DNA of 64,000 bases from Sabethes cyaneus (taxonomy: Eukaryota > Arthropoda > Insecta > Diptera > Culicidae), in contig NC_071355.1 of the NCBI RefSeq assembly GCF_943734655.1, positions 218,263,027 through 218,327,026 on the forward strand. Reading direction: 5' to 3'. A program made the position numbers and the translations under genes. Shown piece by piece: positions 24,866 through 35,250 of the stretch. The notes beneath the pieces were generated by a model. The model did not search any database. It was not told where the DNA came from and worked only from the letters and a program-made list of their open reading frames with translations. Every line of letters starts with the position of its first letter. Positions within the stretch are counted from its first letter, which is position 1.

Positions 24866-25861
24866 CACGGTGTTCAAAATACCGTTATTAAAAAATAAAA
24901 TAGGCCATTTAAACGGAAAATGCCAGTTGGTTTGAATTTCCGTCCTACACCTCTGAGCCAATTTTGAAAAAAATCGCTCGACGAGTTTTTGAGTTACGCC
25001 CTTTTGAAGTTTTATAGGGCAGATTGCTCATATAAAGTAAATAAAAATCTTCAATGACACTTCCAAAATGAACGTAAATCACAGCCGGTATTGATTTTTA
25101 TGTAACATATGACCATTGCCAACCATTTTAGGAGCTTTACGCTGTATTGGGACTAACCGGAAATGTTCCGGATTAAGCTATTGCTGTGGAAAATAGCCAT
25201 TATCGAACATGAACAAATACTTATCATGCGACACCTCAAATTACGCCAGAATTTGAAAACTAGATCACTGACCATTATCCTGGATAGCAGATTTGGCTTC
25301 CATTGATCTAGTTATTGAATTCTAGTGTGATTTAAGGTGCCGCACGATAAGCTTTTGTTTATGGACGAAATTGGCCACTCGTTTGGGTGTTCTCGGAAGT
25401 CCCCGGAACTTGTCCAGATATAATCAACGTAGTGCTAGGTAGTTGATCTGACTGTCAACGATCTAGTTTTTAAACTCTGGCGTAATTTGCGGTGTCGCAT
25501 GATAAGTATTTGTTCATGTTCGATACTAGCTATTTTCAACAGCAATAACTTAATCCGGAACAATTCTGGTTAATCCCAATACAGCGTAAAGCCCTTAAAA
25601 TGGTCGGCAATGAGCATATGTTGCATAAAAAATCAATACCGGCTGTGATTTACGTTCATTTTGGAAGTGTCATTGAAGATTTTTATTTACTTTATATGAG
25701 TAATCTGCCCTTTAAAACTTTAAAAGGGCGTAACTCAAAAATTCGTCGATCGATTTTTTTAAAAATTGGCTCAGAGGTGTAGGATGGCAATACAAACCAA
25801 CTGGCATTTTCCGTTTAAATGGCCTATTTTATTTTTTAATAACGGTATATTGAACACCGTG
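24866..25861. mobile_element. 996-bp foldback element with ~400-bp inverted arms
   Basis: The left arm (about 24866-25270) and right arm (about 25455-25861) are inverted copies along their whole length. For example, CACGGTGTTCAAAATACCGT on the left pairs with a CACCGTG end on the right, and ATGAACAAATACTTATCATG occurs in both arms. The ~185-bp centre contains a third, partial direct copy of the inner arm (GATCTAGTT...GATAAG). There is no coding sequence. The terminal CACGGTG resembles the heptamer-like ends of Transib elements, but no clear 5-bp target duplication is visible, so the class is open. Confidence 0.8.
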
Positions 25862-28639
25862 GAGGATTTGCCTGCATTACTTGCTCAGATTATCTTCAAA
25901 ACGTTCATTGATTTGTTCATCAGGTTTACAGTGCCCTACAGTAGCTCTTTGTGATGCTGATAAACGTTGAATGTTCAGCCGTATCTTCGTCGTTGGTAAT
26001 TATTTGAATACGTTGGATAGCCGATCGCGAGTCATGCTTACTACGAGATAGTAGTTCTAGTCGACGTTTGGTTTCCGGAGAGATCGCACAACTGTGACTT
26101 TCGAAAACCGTCGACCATCAACTAGACTGTGGTTGACCTGCGAGTAGACTTCCTCATTTGAATGGTCCGAGGAATGTTTCTGAGTGATTCAAGCCATAGT
26201 TGTTTACGATAGAGTGAAGCCTTTCACTATAGTTTTTGTTTCATTGTTTAATGATTAATTTTTGAAGAAAATTTGGAAAATTTATTTATCAGCTTTGCCC
26301 AGACTACACTTCTTATGACTAAGTACAAAAATAATTTTTATCCAACGTCTGGTACAGCCGGTGCCACTGTGCACCATTTTGTGCCCTCTGAGAGCAGATG
26401 ACGTTGAGCAGTGTGGGAATGGGATCAAATTCCGAACGAATGCGAGTCAATGAAGCAATTCAACTGTGGTTGTGCAAAGCAAGAAAAGCTGTGCACTCCG
26501 TTGTTGGTGGTGCTTGCTGCCTGGTACTGGAGTACTGCTGCCATCTGCCCGGGTGCTGCTGCCTGGCGCCGCTGCCCCGATGGCGATGGAAAAGCGCAGA
26601 AAATCAGGACTTTGCATTTAATCGCTGCCATAAACAAAAAATTAATGCAACAGATCAGTGCAGGCGATCCTTTCTCCGCCGCTTCAAGAGTTAATTGGGA
26701 ATTATAGAAGCGAAGACTAGCTTGCCCGTTTTGCGGGCTGGCTAGCTTAGAACATGCTCTGTGCAGTGAACTTTGAAAGCCAACGACGAACGACGAGAGC
26801 TGCCTCGTCTTGGTTTGGTATTTTTGTTTTTCATCTACCGCTGTCGGCTTCCGTGGCTTTTGGCTTGTTGATTTTATGAAATTAATTTCACGAGCTGTGC
26901 TTATTGTTCCGTGAAATTGCTTCTTAGTGAAATTCCGGCGAATTTCAGCCCATTCAACGACAGCCTAATTGCATTAAATGTTTCAAACGTAAGCAGGAGC
27001 TACTGCGGAGGGATATTTCAGGGGATTGACATCGTTTTATGATTGCTAAGCCAACGCTTTCTCTACTCGGAGGACGCATTTTTGTGTCCGGGCCGTAGAA
27101 CAATAGAATTACGTTTTCTATTTGAACTCCGAATGCTCTGCTCACGCTGTAATGAGTTCGCTTAGAATAGCTATTCAAAGTAACTGAAAATATTTGCAGT
27201 GCAGCGACTCAAAACAACGAACCAGATAGTCACTTAAAACGAGTGGAGCCGGGCGGCGCTCGGGCGCGATACAGAATCTTCAAAGCATTCAGCGAATTAA
27301 AAGTAATGACCGAAAAAGGTGTTTGCAGTAATGAAATGTATTTTCGCTGAAAACAGAAACGCTGCCCTAGTTGAAATGCAATGTCAAATGAGAGCGCATT
27401 AGATGCTGGTCCATTACTCTCTGGTGTCACTGGTGTACGAAGTCAGGACAATTTTTGTTAGTATTATTTGTCAAAGTTAGGTGTGTATTGAAGAATTGGT
27501 AGAATATACTGGTTAAAATCTGGACTGGTTAGAAAATTTTAGGTCTAATATGGCCATTCTATACGGCCAGGAGGTCCTCCCCCTTTTTCCACACAAAAGA
27601 AAAATGACAAATGCAGCTTCTGAACAATCCATTTTCCCTCCTGCGAGACCTATCAATTACTTTACTTTCTGTCAATTCAGTATACAGAACTCAGACAAAA
27701 GATTAGAAGTAAACGTTGTCGGTGAGTTAACGGGTGCAGTCAGATCGGCGAATCCAATCCAATTATGGTGCCGCAATTTTCCTAAATCTACTCAACTGAC
27801 TGACGATGGCATCGACCGCGATGATAATCTGTTGCGGTACATTTTAACCAGACAATTGGTTATGCTATGCGCTTCGGTTGCAAGCACTGCATGCCAGTCC
27901 ATTTGCCGGAATTAGCATTGATGTCGCGAGGACTTGCAAGGTGGAGTATTTCTTGCAACAACGCAGTCATTTTCAGTTGTTTTTTGACACTACTTGATTT
28001 TCTGGCCATTACAAATAATTAAAAAATTCTCAACTTTCAACTCAGTTGAAATCCAGTTACGCCAATGCACATTTCCGTATTCCTACAGAGAGCCACTAAA
28101 TCCGATACATAGAAACCGATTACCATGACAATCCTGTTCACGGTTCACTTATTACCGGGGTTATGCCAATGCTGATTTGCCAGGGTTTGAACTGCCTTTT
28201 ACGGACTACATACCTATACCTACATAGTAAGGTGAGCAACGTTTACATGCGTCTGTGAGCGGGAATCAGTGGCTGGCACACCATGCCAGCCATGAAAGTA
28301 AGTAAAATAATAGATGGTTTGCAAATCTGACGGCTAATAGGATTACCGCAAAACTGGAAAACTAGCGGCAGGCAGTCGAATGAAAATATGTTCGATCAAC
28401 CGTGAAGGATAAGTTTCAATGAAAGCTGGCTGGATGAATGATTGAATGAATGAATGGACGCACTAGTAAATGAATGAGTAAAAAGTCCTGAATTATTATA
28501 GTCGCATTCGCGGAAACAATGCTTATGCCGGCAACATATTTAAAGAGACTGACATAATCCCGTCACAATGTTTAGAATGGCCGATACAAAAAAAACAACT
28601 GTGCCCAATCCCGATCTGCGCAAAGTCGCACTTATCAAC
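25862..28639. other. No recognised gene; unique-looking DNA
   Basis: No repeat shared with the rest of the window and no recognisable protein. 26.5-26.6 kb is a GC-richer patch with CTGCTGC-type runs. A 121-codon plus-strand frame at 27550-27915 has no recognisable domain. A short GAAT run lies near 28.44 kb. Confidence 0.4.
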
Positions 28640-28990
28640 TATGAATGTGACATCGGAATTTGCTCTAACCGCCAATGTACTTTAAGTCCGATTTCAACTC
28701 CGATTTTTAGCTTAATTTTAGGCCCCCTTTGAAATTCATTTGGAAGTATCAGCATCTTTGGCTCGAGCAGCACGTTCGTCATTTGGAAGTAGGTACCATC
28801 TTTAAAGTTAATTTTAAACTCCAATTGAAAGTCCAATTCAAGTCAAATTTTAATTTCAATTTCAATCCAATTTCCAGTCAAATACCATGTCCATTTTCAA
28901 TTTTAAGTCCATTTCCGAGTCTTATTTCAAGTCCAATTTAATGTCATTCTTAAATTCCAATTTCAAGTCCAATATCAAGTCGAACTTTAA
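28640..28990. repeat. Minisatellite, TTCAAGTCCAATTT-type units
   Basis: Loose repeats of CAAGTCCAATTTTAA and variants. The same motif returns at 30746-31137 and 62860-63440, so it is a dispersed low-complexity family. No gene. Confidence 0.7.
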
Positions 28991-29528
28991 ATGGGTATGA
29001 AATGGGGAAGGCAAACAAGAAAGTGCCATCTCAAGCCCTTACCTAGCGTCTCCACGTGGCCATACCCGGTAATGCTCTATTGAGTAGCTAAGCTAGGAGG
29101 TGCAATGATGGGTGGTTTCCGGCTGCCTGATTTCAAAACTACGATTTTGGGCAGACGGCTGAGCCACACGGCTAGGTAAGCCTAATATGTTATTCTAATG
29201 AAATGTGTGAAATGTCTAGTGAAATCTTTGGCCGTGACAAACTTAAATAATGCACATGGAAATCACAATGAAAAATTAAATCAATTATTGAATTTTAGAT
29301 GCACTGATGGAAACTCAAATGCTGCAATTCTATTTCATTCCACGGATTACTGGTAGGATTGTTCTATTTTTACTCATATATGCTCCATTTCATGTTATTT
29401 TTACGTTTATATTTTCATATCTATTTATATAAGAGACTTATGTCTGTACCGAAAACCAGGTCTCTGACAGGACGTCATAAAAGGTTTATCGGTAACTAAA
29501 AACAGGTCCCTGACGCCATGCTTTCGTA

Positions 29529-30402
29529 ACGGGTCGCAACTAAAATTTTGGAATTTTTTCGCGGCCCTTATGCTCAACAACAAACGTGCTCAGAGAGAAA
29601 TGAGAGTATGTATGTGTTAGATTTCTCTCTCTCTCCTCTTTTTGTTAATATTTTTTGTTTTGTTTGTTAAAAATGGCGTCGAAACAAGAAGCATTTCGGG
29701 AACGCGTTGTACACTTCTACGATCTGCAACAGAAATCTCGGCAAAAAGTATACGGTACAACATTTAAAAAGCGAATATGTTGCGGCTTCGACTGTTCGCA
29801 AGCAAGGTAGTGGAAGACTAGCCAAAATTATGGACGCAGAAGGACATCGTTCTTTTTCTCGTTTCTTCAACAACAAGCCCACTGGTTTGGCTATCAATTA
29901 AGACGTAGCAAACGAATGTTTGAAGAAAATTTTGATGCCATTTCTACAAAAACATCATGTAGATGGAGATTACGTGTTTTGGCCGGATAGAGCATCATCG
30001 CATTACGCCAAAAAAACACAATCGTTCCTGAATACCCATTCGATCCCATTTTTACCCAAAAACCACGACCCGAAAAATCTGTCCCAGTGTGCCCAATCGA
30101 AGATTTCTTCGGTTCTTTGGTGTACAAAAATAACTGGAGAGCCACGAATTGCAAACAGTTGATTGATAGAATCAAGAGATGCATATGCAAAGTTGACATG
30201 ACAGCCGTACAACGCTCCTGTTTCGACGTCAAACGAAAACTTCGCCGAACAGCCGATTACGGACCGTTTTCAAATGTACACTAATTTGTTTTCAATAATG
30301 GATAATGTATCTTTAATTTCGGTAAATCAGATCTTCTTCATGTATCTTTGTCTTTTTTTGACAGCTTGAGAAAATAATTCCAAAATTTTAGTTGCCACCC
30401 GT
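29529..30402 (+). mobile_element. DD37E-type Tc1/mariner-group transposon, internally deleted
   Basis: 27-bp inverted ends begin ACGGGTCGCAACTAAAATTT (left) and ACGGGTGGCAACTAAAATTT (right, reverse complement). TA flanks both sides (29527-29528, 30403-30404). The transposase start is ATG at 29673 (MASKQEAFRERVV). A frameshift follows, then NNKPTGLAIN and a stop at 29899-29901. The sequence resumes with CLKKILMPFLQKHHVDGDYV, FWPD (second catalytic Asp) and, after a one-base frameshift, PIEDFFGSL (catalytic Glu). With the frameshift corrected, 37 residues separate that Asp and Glu, which fits the mosquito DD37E family. The segment with the first catalytic Asp is missing. It cannot encode an active enzyme. 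Confidence 0.9.
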
Positions 30403-30419
30403 TAATAATGAGTTGTATT

Positions 30420-30745
30420 TTCAGTCACCTCACTGGTCGACTGTTGGACTGCTCGATTGCTCGATTGCTCAACTGGTTGACCAAACTGTTCGACTGGACT
30501 GGTCGATTAGACTGCTCGATTTGATTACTCGACTGGACTGCTTAACTGAACTGTTCGATTCGAATGCTCGACTCAACTGCTTTATTGGACAGATCGACTT
30601 GACTGCTTACCTGAACAGCTCGATTTAACTGCTCGAGTGGACTACTCGACTTAACTACTCGATTCGACTGCTTGACACATTGGCTTGAGTAGTGAGTCAA
30701 GTAGTAAGACCCGACTGCTCGACTTAACTGCTAATTCCACGTCAA
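30420..30745. repeat. Minisatellite, GACTGCTCGA-type units
   Basis: About 30 degenerate units of CTGCTCGACT / CTGGACTG-like sequence of roughly 10 bp. It begins about 18 bp after the DD37E element. The 78-codon frame through it is a repeat artefact. Confidence 0.8.
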
Positions 30746-31137
30746 ATTTCAAGCCGAATTTAAATACAATTTAAGTCCAATTTCAAACCAATGCACTAAG
30801 AGTAGAAACGAACCAAAAACGGACGCAGTTCAGAAGAGGGCGGTCAGCATAACAAATATCCTCTTTATACAAAATAATTACGGTTTGTACGGTTTTGTTT
30901 ACCTAAAGTCGTGCTTGGTGCAATAAATATTGTTAAAAATAGTGAGCAAAATGAGACAAATTTAAATTCCAAGACCAAAATTAAATTCGTCTTCAAATCC
31001 AATTTGAAGTAAAGTTTAGTTCTTAAATCAAATCCAATTTTAAACCTAATTTAAATTCACTCTCAAGTTGAATTTAGAATTTAATTTTAAGTCCAATTTC
31101 GGCTCTGATATTAAATCTACTTTCAAGCCCACCTTTC
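30746..31137. repeat. Minisatellite, TTCAAGTCCAATTT-type units, second block
   Basis: The same loose CCAATTT/CAAGTC motif as 28640-28990, interrupted around 30.79-30.96 kb by complex sequence. It ends where a family P MITE starts. Confidence 0.6.
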
Positions 31138-31139
31138 TA

Positions 31140-31230
31140 CCCAAGCAAAAATGTGAGTTTTATTGTATTCTTATGGTGGTCTTCAAAACCAATTTTGGTC
31201 TTAAATGCCATCATAAAAGTGTAGTAAAAT
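31140..31230. mobile_element. MITE family P, 3'-truncated copy
   Basis: It starts after TA (31138-31139) with CCCAAGCAAAAATGTGAGTT, continues with AACCAATTTTGGTCTTAAAT and loses similarity after TAGTAAAA near 31230. The right inverted end is missing. Confidence 0.75.
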
Positions 31231-31506
31231 TTTTTTAATCGACCAAAACATATGCGTTTTAGGTATTTTTACTTAAAGTTCAAACATGAAATCCGAATTT
31301 ATTCTTGCTTTTTATATGTACGTATATTTGCCGGTTTTCAGAAATTTCATTGTTCAATTTTCCATTTCTGTTTTGTGCTAGAAGCGTTCCGTACACTAAT
31401 TTTTCGAGTTCTTTAAGCTGTAGAGCCTACAGACAATTGATTTTATAAAAAAGATTTGACTTATATTGCTAATTGCAAGGAAAATTGTACCATCTAAAGT
31501 GCGAAA

Positions 31507-33644
31507 TCTATACCTATAAAAAAGGATTTCTGTCTGTCTGTCTGTCTGTCCCCATGTTCCTTTTAGAATCGAAAACTACTGAACCGATCGGCGTGAAAAT
31601 TTGCATGTAGAGATTTTTGGGGCTACGGAAGGTTCTCTCGATGGCAAAAGACTTCTCCCCCCCATTAAGAGGGAGGGCTCCCATACAAATCTATGCCTAT
31701 AAAAATGGATTTCTGTCTGTCTGCCCGAATGTTCCCTATAGAATCGAAAACTACTGAACCGATCGGCGTGAAAACTTGCATATAGGGGTTCTTGGGGCCA
31801 GGGAAGGTTCTTATGATGGTTAGGGACCCCTCCTCCCACCAAGAGGGGGGCTCCCATATAAATGAAACACAAATTTCTGCACAACTCGAGAATTAATCAA
31901 GCAAACGGAACGAAATTTTACATGTGGGTGTTTTTGGAGACAAGATTTTTTTCTATGGTGAATTGAGACTCCTCCCAACTTTAGGAGGGGGGGCTTTTAT
32001 ACAAATGAAATACAAATTTCCTCATAATTCTAAAACTAATTATTCAAATGGAACCATATTTGGCATGTGGGTGTTTTCGGAGGCATGAATTTTTTATGTG
32101 ATGAATTAAGAGCCCTTACCTTTTTAGGAGGGGGGGCTCCCATACAAATGAAATAGGAATTTCATTATAACTCGAGAACTAATCAAGCAAATGGAACCAA
32201 ATTTAGCATGTGGGTGTTTTTGCAGGAATTTTTTTTTCTATGGTGAATTGAGACCCCTCCCCTCTTTAGGAGGGGTATAATGACCCCTCTCCCTTTTAAC
32301 AGTGGGGGCTTCCATACACATGAAATACAAGTTTCCTTATAACTCGAGAACTAATCAAGCAAATGGAACCAAATTTGACATGTGGGTGTTTTTGGAGACT
32401 AGAAGTTTTTCTATGGTGAATTGAGACCCCTCCCCACTTTAGGAGGGGGCTCCTATACAAATGAAATACAAATTCCCTCATAACTCGAGAACTAATTAAT
32501 CAAATGGAACCATATTTGACATGTGGGTGTTTTTGGAGGCATGAATTTTTCTATGATGAATTAGGACCCCTTACCTTTTTAGGAGGGGGGGGTCCCATAC
32601 AAATGAAATACAAATTTCCTCATAACTCGAGAACTAATCAAGCAAATGGAACCAAATTTAGCATGTGGGTGTTTTTGCAGGCAATTTTTTTTCTATGGTG
32701 AATAGACCCCTACCCTCTTTAGGAGGGGAATAATGACCCCTTTCCCTTTTAAGAGGGGGGCTTCCATACAAATGAAATACAAATTTCCTCATCACTCGAG
32801 AACTAATTAATCAAATGGAACCATATTTGGCATGTGGGTGTTTTTGGAGGTATGAATTTTTTCTATGATGAATTAGGACCCCTTACCTTTTTAGGAGGGG
32901 GGCTCTCATACAAATGAAATACAAATTTCCTCATAACTCGAAAAGTAATCAAGCAAATGGAACCAAATTTGGCATATGGGGGGCTTTGGAGGCAGGAATT
33001 TTTTTAATGATGGTTTGAGATCCCTCACCCTTGTGGTAGGGGGATAAGGACTATCATACAAATAAAACAGAAATTTTTGCGTAACTCAAAAACTAATCGA
33101 ACTCGAGAAATTTTAGACTCTTTCATAAAATATTAACCAATAACAAGACCACCAAAGATTATCAATAGTAACATTAGATAATTCAGCGCGAGACGGCCAC
33201 AGGTCGCGAGTGTTGTCGGCGACTTGCCGTCGGAAGCGTCGGTCACTGCGGGGGGCAGCTCCCGTAGAGATCACCTCTATCTAGGTTTATTTATTTTCCT
33301 AGATCTGCTGACCTCTATTACCTTCAGTTGGGTCACCCCTGCGAAATGGTATTCTGCGAAATTCTATATTCCGCGTTATAGTCAACCGAGCATTGGTGTT
33401 CAGCAATGGTATTCGACGAAATGGTTTGTAGTGATGGCGAATATTTAAATGCTATCCGCTTTATTTTATCAGGCTAAGCAATGGGGGAAGCTGTTTTCTA
33501 CTTTATTGTGAGCAAAATTTGTAAATTGAAAAACCCATGAACTCCCCAGAAACTTGCAAAACTCAAAATTGTGACAAAGGTTTCACGATTTATGTACAAC
33601 ACAGTTTAATTTGTGGCAATACGAAGTTTGTCGGGTCAGCTAGT
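31507..33644. mobile_element. Helitron-like element, 2,138 bp, with duplicated 5' end
   Basis: It begins TCTATACCTATAAAAAAGGA with a longer TCTG run, and ends GGGTCAGCTAGT, matching both ends of the 20765-22278 copy. A second 5' end (TCTATGCCTATAAAAATGGA) lies at 31690, inside the element, so one copy appears inserted in or joined to another. The interior has at least nine ~143-175-bp units of the same G-run/CTCGAG repeat. The base before it is A; the base after it is G rather than T. Confidence 0.75.
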
Positions 33645-35030
33645 GAAATATGAAACCTGTGATATTTTGGCCTTGAAACCATTGCAAATGACGATTTTGA
33701 GTTTCCCGGCACGTTCGAACCATAATATAATGGATTACACAGTTTCACGCATCATTGGAACATAATTAAACTGTCTGTTGAATATGTATTCCAAATAACA
33801 ATATAGATTTTATTGCACTCATATGATAGTTATGATGACCAAAAAGAGTGCACAAAACTTAAATTGTTTCTTGACACACGCAAACCAATCTAACAGTTAT
33901 TGAATAAACTAAATGAGTTGCTTAGGAGATTCCCAAAATTTTCCAATAAATCAAGAATGATTCAAAGATTCATTTACACTTATCCTACCACCTTCAAAGC
34001 AGCATTCCTTGGAATGCAAAATATTCCAACGCCTTTCCTAATCGTTTAAATACTTCTAATAGGCCGATTGCGAAATCATCTTCAGTTGCTTCTGAGAATT
34101 CTTATTTCTCGCCTCAACCACGGCTTAAAATGCTTTTCTACGAAGTGAAAACTTGAATCGTGGGAACGGAAAAAAATCACTCAAACCCTCGTAAGGTGAG
34201 TAAACCACAAGTTGTTTCTTGAGAATTTCGATCTTTTGAGAAGAACATTTTCAGTCAAATTCTTCAATATGGTTTACTTATAGGCATGACGGAAGTTTGT
34301 GTTTTTGCAAGTATTGTTTGAAGTACAATGCCATAGATTGACTTTTTGCCCAAATTAATTCAAAGATAGGAATTTAGCATGGAAAAATTCACTGAATTGT
34401 TACACAAAATGATGATTTATTTACAAAGCTGTGAAGCTCAAACTATCCGACAGATCTTTCATGTTCCTGAAGAGGTTTGTATGTAATATGTCAATATTAT
34501 TCATCTAAGAAAATGACATAACTGACAAATCGTTTGGTTAAAAAGATGTTTTATTCTCGAAACAATCGTAGTACAGTCACATTCAGCCGTGCGATGGTAT
34601 AATCTTCGCACAACAGTCTGCCAGCCGACCATGATTTATGGCCCGTGAAAATATTCTCACCAGACAGTCAATGCATAATATTTATGCTGCCGATATACAT
34701 ACAACTCTTTCGCCAGCTGAGCCTGCCAGAGCCATTAAGGTGAAATTAGTCGTCATCGATTCTGCCAATTTCAAAGGCAGTTTTTTTGTTTGAAACAAAA
34801 ATTCTGTTCATGAAAATATACTCGCTGTGTTCAGATTGGCAAGAAGGATGCAATATTTACATCCCACTCAGAATCCCACTTTTGGGCCCAAAAACTGCTT
34901 CCGAAATTGGGCTCTCTGACGAAAAGTTAATGACTGCTAGTTTCCCGTTAAATAATTTTAATATATCGAGGCGACTGCATAAGAGTGTAAACAGTTAAGA
35001 GAGTTGACTGCTGAGGGTGGGACATCCTCA
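33645..35030. other. No recognised gene; one MITE relic
   Basis: A weak family P relic lies at about 33788-33877 (AACAATATAGATTTTATTGC on one side, AAATTGTTTCTTG on the other). The rest is AT-rich without recognisable features. Confidence 0.4.
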
Positions 35031-35250
35031 ACCAAAGCAAAGCCTAGGTGCTACATTTCGTTATCGAAACTTGACCTTCTGTTTTTATATGACAGACTTC
35101 GCAGCTAGCTGTTAAAGTGCAGAACAATTGCAAGGCCAGTTGCTACGCTCCAATTGACTCTAACAGCTCCTCCCGGTCGAGATTCGAACATACGACGGAC
35201 GACTGGCTTATTAGGCCAGCGTCATACCTCGGAACCAACTGGGAGGCAGG
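35031..35250 (-). mobile_element. SINE family A, near full length
   Basis: On the minus strand it starts with a tRNA-like head (CAGTTGGTTCCGAGGTATGA, then GTATGTTCGAATCTCGACCG as B box). The body follows with CTGCGAAGTCTGTCATATAA and AACAGAAGGTCAAGTTTCGA. It ends in TAGCACCTAGGCTTTGCTTT. A TTTGC-type tail and RNA polymerase III-like boxes mark it as a tRNA-derived SINE. Family length is about 215-220 bp. Related mosquito SINEs are known, but I do not assign a name. Confidence 0.85.

Noticed and set aside
24866..25861. Firm assignment of the foldback element to Transib
   Set aside because: Only the CACGGTG tips suggest it. The flanking 5-mers (CGAGA and GAGGA) do not match, and no transposase is present.
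35180..35250. tRNA gene on the minus strand
   Set aside because: The head recurs in several copies joined to the same SINE body; the cloverleaf is not complete.
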